In this document: in pieces, positions 32,727-36,394 of the stretch
Layout of the letters: each line of letters starts with the position of its first letter
Numbering within the stretch: the first letter of the stretch is position 1
Origin: Pseudomonadota bacterium
GTDB lineage: Bacteria > Vulcanimicrobiota > Vulcanimicrobiia > Eremiobacterales > Eremiobacteraceae
Assembly (NCBI GenBank): GCA_021325335.1
Contig: JAJPHJ010000136.1
Span: 1 to 36,394, forward strand
DNA length: 36,394 bases
Direction: 5' to 3'
Program-made: the position numbers and the translations under genes
The notes under the pieces: generated by a model
What the model saw: only the letters and a program-made list of their open reading frames with translations
What the model was told of the DNA's origin: nothing
Databases searched by the model: none

Positions 32727-34397
32727 TTATCGCATCGCCCAATCGTACGCGTTCCAGTGGGCCGACTCGGCAGGTGACGGCGAGAAACCGGACATCTCTA
32801 GAGGGATCACGTCGACGCGCCTCTCGGCGAATAGGAAAACGGTGGGCGCCTGGGTTCCGAGCTCGGTCGCGATGGTGTGGTAGTCCTGAATCCTTCGCGC
32901 CCGATCCATGTGGGTGAGCGCGTCCACCTCGGCTGCCTCCAGCTTCGGGTCGCACCAAAAGAGCGAGTTTTGGCCTTGCGGCGGGAACTGATCGCAGCGG
33001 TAGAGCGATGAGTCGTCGGGGTCAACCCCGCTGACCCAGCCGTAATAGGCGAGCTGGTACTTTCCGGAATTGAGTATGCCGCCGCTTTGCGCGGAGGCGA
33101 AGTAGAGGTTGGCCTGATACGGCTTTTGGGTGACCTCGATGCCGACCGCCTTTGTCTCTTGTTGGATGAGAGCGCCGAGCTCCTCAGCGATGCTCTGTCC
33201 ACCGATATACGAGAGCTGCAACGAAAGTCGCTTGCCGTTTTTCGTGCGGATCCCATCGGGGCCGACCGTCCAGCCGTCCTGCTCGAGGAGCGCTTTGGCG
33301 CGCGCCGGATCGTACGGGTAAAACGGCTGGTGGTGATCGAGCGCCCAACTGAACGTCGATAGATCGGTGTCGGTCTGCGTGAAGACGCCTTTGGTCGCGT
33401 CAGCCGTGATGCGGGTGCGATCGATCGCGCTCTCCAACGCGCGCCGCACGTTGACGTCGGCGAGGATGGGATCTTTTGTGTTGAAGTCGAGGTGGCCGAA
33501 CACATTTTCGGGCGTGACGGAAACGTGGTAGCCGGATAGGGACCGAAGCTCATCGATCTTGACGGGATCGGCGCGAAACCACGCATCGATCTCATGCGTC
33601 TTCAGCAGCGTGACGATCGTGTTCGTATCGGGCACCACGCGGAAGATGATCTTCTTCAGCTTGGGCGACCCACGCCAGTAGCCCGGATTTGCGACGAGCG
33701 TGATGTGATCGCCGTGGACCCACTCAACGAACTTGAATGGACCGGATCCCACCGGCGCGTTGTTCCAGGCCACGTGGTTGAGATCCGGATACTGCGAGAG
33801 CAAATGGGCGGGCAAGATCGAAAAACCGCCCTGGATTCCCATGAAGTACGCGATGATGGGGGAAAACACGGTCTTCATGTGCACGACGACCGTATAGTCG
33901 TCCTTGGCTTCGACGTTTGCGATCTGGTCGTAGCCCGTGCGCACCTGCACGTTATTGCGCGGGTTCATGATAGCCTGAAATGTGAAGACGATGTCGCGCG
34001 AGGTGAGCGGCGCGCCGTCTTGCCAGCGCACGCCGCGGCGCAAGTGATACGTGATCGTTTTTCCGTCCGCCGAGATGCCGCCGTTCGCGAGCGTCGGCAC
34101 CACCGTCGCGATCTCGGGCACGAAATTGTTGTGGTCATCGACATTGAAGAAATACGAGAACATCAAGTAGCTGAGATCGACGGTCGTGATCTGCGTCGAG
34201 AGCAGCGTGCTCAAGCTGTCCGGCTCGGCGATCTCGGCGTAGCGCAGCACGCCGGGTACGGGCGCGCCCGAGCCCGCGGGCGGAGTTCCCGACTGTGACG
34301 AGATCTTGGTGCACCCGAAAAGTATCAGAGCGGCTGCGAGCGCCCCAAATAAAAAGACGGGGCGACTTTCCAATCGCCCCCTACAGGATGATTTCAT
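32727..34397 (-). CDS. Family-5 (peptide) substrate-binding lipoprotein 1
   Basis: A 556-residue solute-binding protein of the DppA/OppA type. The signal sequence ends at the lipobox LILFGC (about residue 28). Features include YHLRRGVRWQDGAPLTSRDIVFT, WNNAPVGSGPFKFVEW and a long two-lobe body. It is a paralogue of the next gene. The ATG at 34397 overlaps the upstream stop (ATGA). A palindrome and T run lie in codons 5-16, coding CRGRLESRPVFL ahead of the hydrophobic stretch. No permease or ATPase gene is near, so it may feed a distant transporter. Confidence 0.85.
   Translation of the reverse strand: MKSSCRGRLESRPVFLFGALAAALILFGCTKISSQSGTPPAGSGAPVPGVLRYAEIAEPDSLSTLLSTQITTVDLSYLMFSYFFNVDDHNNFVPEIATVVPTLANGGISADGKTITYHLRRGVRWQDGAPLTSRDIVFTFQAIMNPRNNVQVRTGYDQIANVEAKDDYTVVVHMKTVFSPIIAYFMGIQGGFSILPAHLLSQYPDLNHVAWNNAPVGSGPFKFVEWVHGDHITLVANPGYWRGSPKLKKIIFRVVPDTNTIVTLLKTHEIDAWFRADPVKIDELRSLSGYHVSVTPENVFGHLDFNTKDPILADVNVRRALESAIDRTRITADATKGVFTQTDTDLSTFSWALDHHQPFYPYDPARAKALLEQDGWTVGPDGIRTKNGKRLSLQLSYIGGQSIAEELGALIQQETKAVGIEVTQKPYQANLYFASAQSGGILNSGKYQLAYYGWVSGVDPDDSSLYRCDQFPPQGQNSLFWCDPKLEAAEVDALTHMDRARRIQDYHTIATELGTQAPTVFLFAERRVDVIPLEMSGFSPSPAESAHWNAYDWAMR
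34351..34385 (-). terminator. Terminator-like hairpin (palindrome copy 5) inside the SBP-1 coding start
   Basis: The stem GGGGCGA/TCGCCCC (34359-34380) with an 8-nt loop is followed on the minus strand by GTCTTTTTATTT. On the plus strand the stem is followed by CTACA, as in the other palindromes. It lies 10-46 bases after the SBP-2 stop but within the SBP-1 frame, so it could lower transcription of the downstream gene or act as an attenuator. Confidence 0.6.
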
Positions 34398-36037
34398 TGC
34401 ATGGACCACTCCCAGCTGTTCCAGTTGCTCGACGTGGCCGGAGCGGGTTTGAAGCCGTGGAAGTTCGTCGACGTGATGTAGATCTGACGCTGGAACCACT
34501 GGATGATGGTGGGCACCTGCGACGCGATCTCATATTGCGCGACGGCGTAATACTTCTTGCGCTGGGCTTGGTCGTAACTACTTCGGGCGGCTCTGTCGGG
34601 ATTCGAGAATGCCGGATCGCACCAGAACATGCTGTTCTGGCCCGTCGGCGGGAACTCGTCGCAACCGTAGAGCGAGTAGTCGTCCGGATCGTCGCCTTCA
34701 ACCCAAGCGTAAAACGCGACGTCATACTTACCGGATTGGATGATTCCGCCGTCTTGCCCGGGCGCGAAGAAGACGTCCGCGGGATAATTCTTGATGTTCG
34801 CAGCGATGCCGATGGCCCTGAGCTCTTGCTGCACGATCGACTCGACCGCTTCGCCCGTGGCGCCTCCAGTGACCGCCGACAGGTCGAACGCTAACCGCTG
34901 GCCGTTCTTTTGCAAGACGCCGTCAGGCCCGGGAGTCCAGCCTGCCTGCGCGAGAAGCGCCTTCGCCTTGGTGGGGTCGTAGGGATACTTGGGCACGTTC
35001 GGATTGTATGCCCACGAGATCGGGCTCACCTCGGCGTCGACGGGTATGTTGACGCCATGGGTCACGGTTTTTATGATGCTTGGCCTATCCATCGCATACG
35101 CGATCGCACGGCGAACGCGGATATCCTGAAAGAGCGGGTTCTTGAAATTGAAATCCATGTGCGAGAACACGAGCGCGGGCTCCAGCTGCACGCGATAGTC
35201 TGGTCCGAGTTTTTGAAACTCTGGGTAGAGGCTCGTCGGCGCGCGGAACCATGCGTCGAGCTCGTGCGTGCGTAGCTGCACCAGGATGGTCGTATCTTTG
35301 GGGATGATTTTGAAGATGATATGCTGGAGCTTCGGTGGTCCGCGCCAGTAGTCGGGATTGGCGACGAGCTCGATGTGGTCTCCGTGGACCCAGCGGACGA
35401 ACTTGAAGGGACCCGTCCCTACCGGATTCGTGTTGAACGGCACGTGGTTGATATCGGGGTAGCGTTCCAACAGGTGCGCCGGCAAGACCGGGTAGTTGCC
35501 ACCCTCCGAGAAAAACGATGAGACCGCAGGCGCGTAGGGACGCTTCAGGACGAAGCGCACTTCGTAGTCTCCCAGCGCCTGGACGTGATCGAGCTGGTCC
35601 CACCCGTTTCGCGCTTGCAGATTGTTCTTCGGGTTGAGGATCGCGTTGGTCGTGAAGACGACGTCACGCGAGGTGAACGGCGCGCCGTCTTGCCAGCGCA
35701 CGCCCTTGCGCAGATGATAGGTGATGGTCAAGCCGTCTTTGCTGATCCCGCCGTTTGCAAGCGTCGGTACTTCGGTCGCCAGCTCCGGAACGTAGTGCAT
35801 CTTGTCGTCGAGGTTGAACAAATACCCGAAGATGAACATGTCGAGATCCGTGCTGACCGCGTCCAGGCGCAGGAGCGGATTGAGACTTGTCGGCTCGTCG
35901 ACGTCGGCGTAGCGCAGGGTGCCGGGAATCGTGTGAGAGGTGCCGACGTTGTTGGTCTGCACTCCCACCTTGGAACACGCGCTCGCGAGAAGACTCGCGG
36001 CGAGGACGACCAAGAGGAGCGTTCTGGAGCCGCTCAA
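34394..36037 (-). CDS. Family-5 (peptide) substrate-binding lipoprotein 2
   Basis: A 547-residue substrate-binding protein. The signal ends at the lipobox LLASAC (about residue 19), preceded by LLLVVLAA. Family features include YHLRKGVRWQDGAPFTSRDVVF, NPVGTGPFKFVRW and FKIIPKDTT. The start is taken as TTG at 36037, which overlaps the stop of the cupredoxin gene (TTGA) and places a signal peptide at the N-terminus; the open frame upstream is antisense-like. The paralogue lies immediately downstream. Confidence 0.85.
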   Translation of the reverse strand: MSGSRTLLLVVLAASLLASACSKVGVQTNNVGTSHTIPGTLRYADVDEPTSLNPLLRLDAVSTDLDMFIFGYLFNLDDKMHYVPELATEVPTLANGGISKDGLTITYHLRKGVRWQDGAPFTSRDVVFTTNAILNPKNNLQARNGWDQLDHVQALGDYEVRFVLKRPYAPAVSSFFSEGGNYPVLPAHLLERYPDINHVPFNTNPVGTGPFKFVRWVHGDHIELVANPDYWRGPPKLQHIIFKIIPKDTTILVQLRTHELDAWFRAPTSLYPEFQKLGPDYRVQLEPALVFSHMDFNFKNPLFQDIRVRRAIAYAMDRPSIIKTVTHGVNIPVDAEVSPISWAYNPNVPKYPYDPTKAKALLAQAGWTPGPDGVLQKNGQRLAFDLSAVTGGATGEAVESIVQQELRAIGIAANIKNYPADVFFAPGQDGGIIQSGKYDVAFYAWVEGDDPDDYSLYGCDEFPPTGQNSMFWCDPAFSNPDRAARSSYDQAQRKKYYAVAQYEIASQVPTIIQWFQRQIYITSTNFHGFKPAPATSSNWNSWEWSMQ

Positions 36038-36393
36038 TATCCGGTCGGCGTGGCAGGGGTGACCGTGATCGAACCCACCATCGTGGGTTGGATCAGGCTG
36101 TGGTAAGAGAAGGTGCCCGCGAGCGCGGCGACCCAGGTCCAACGACCGCCGCTCGGGGCGATCGGACCCGAATCGAAGGCGCCGACCGCGGTGGCGGTGT
36201 GCGCGACCGGGTCGTTATTGATGAACGTGACGAGGGTGCCTTGGGTCACTGTGATCTTGCCGGGCCGGAATTGCCCGTTCTCCATCGTGATCGTCGCCTG
36301 CCCCGACTGGGTCTTGGAGCACGAGAATCCCGAGACGAGCATGAACGAAGCCACGCACCATAAGACGGCGATGAACCGTGCACGCGCTTGCAT
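36034..36393 (-). CDS. Exported cupredoxin-fold protein, non-canonical ligands
   Basis: A 119-residue protein that begins at the right window edge. A hydrophobic signal (residues 7-22) is followed by SGFSCSK, a poor lipobox. The body has FINNDPVAHTATAVG with the usual first His, and GTFSYHSLIQPTM near the end, where cupredoxins have Cys-x-x-His-Pro-x-Met. Here Cys is His and His is Gln, so a type 1 copper site is unlikely. It is the first gene of an operon with two SBPs. The start ATG at 36393 fits a signal peptide, but sequence beyond the edge is not visible. Confidence 0.7.
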   Translation of the reverse strand: MQARARFIAVLWCVASFMLVSGFSCSKTQSGQATITMENGQFRPGKITVTQGTLVTFINNDPVAHTATAVGAFDSGPIAPSGGRWTWVAALAGTFSYHSLIQPTMVGSITVTPATPTGY

Positions 36394-36394
36394 A

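Overview
This is a GC-rich, gene-dense bacterial chromosome segment. It carries mostly housekeeping genes, followed by an accessory surface-structure region at the right. Diaminopimelate epimerase, Hfq, prepilin-type proteins and lipoprotein signal peptides point to a diderm bacterium. MutL has its own endonuclease motif, as in bacteria without MutH. The gene mix and base composition would fit a poorly sampled phylum such as Eremiobacterota (WPS-2), but that placement is an impression from the sequence and not a search result.

Left part (1-13.2 kb): a tRNA-Pro(CGG), a pair of overlapping TrkA/RCK genes, then a long minus-strand block. Read in its transcription direction the block is PEGA-domain protein, miaB, mutS, GGDEF protein, mutL, miaA, hfq, dapF, radical SAM protein. 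The mutL-miaA-hfq order is the one known from enterobacteria. Many junctions overlap by 1-4 bases (ATGA, TTGA, TAATN), so translational coupling is likely. mutS has no ATG, GTG or TTG where its first domain begins; the best-placed start is an ATC that overlaps the miaB stop.

Middle (13.2-26.2 kb): der-plsY-efp on the plus strand, GIY-YIG and DAHP synthase, a TauE/SafE exporter, ubiX and a SprT-like metalloprotein, an M55 D-aminopeptidase, a UPF0158-like protein, an HMGL/LeuA-family acyl-CoA condensing enzyme, a cupredoxin-fold protein, an HD-GYP protein, a DUF309 protein and hemL. Convergent ends are marked by short palindromes with a YTACA-like tail that recur across the window.

Right part (26.2-36.4 kb): two tandem paralogous cassettes, each coding a PilV-like pilin with a long Pro/Thr/Ser repeat tail, a PilW-like pilin, and a very large PilX/GspK-like pilin without Glu5. 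Large numbers of small beta-rich repeats in the last resemble the tip pilin ComZ of Thermus. Each cassette is preceded at almost the same distance by the motif CTAACCRGTAT. They are followed upstream by an operon of a cupredoxin-fold protein and two paralogous family-5 substrate-binding lipoproteins without permease genes. A GGDEF and an HD-GYP protein in the same window could connect c-di-GMP to pilus function, but nothing in the sequence ties them directly. The most interesting system here is the duplicated minor-pilin tip complex.
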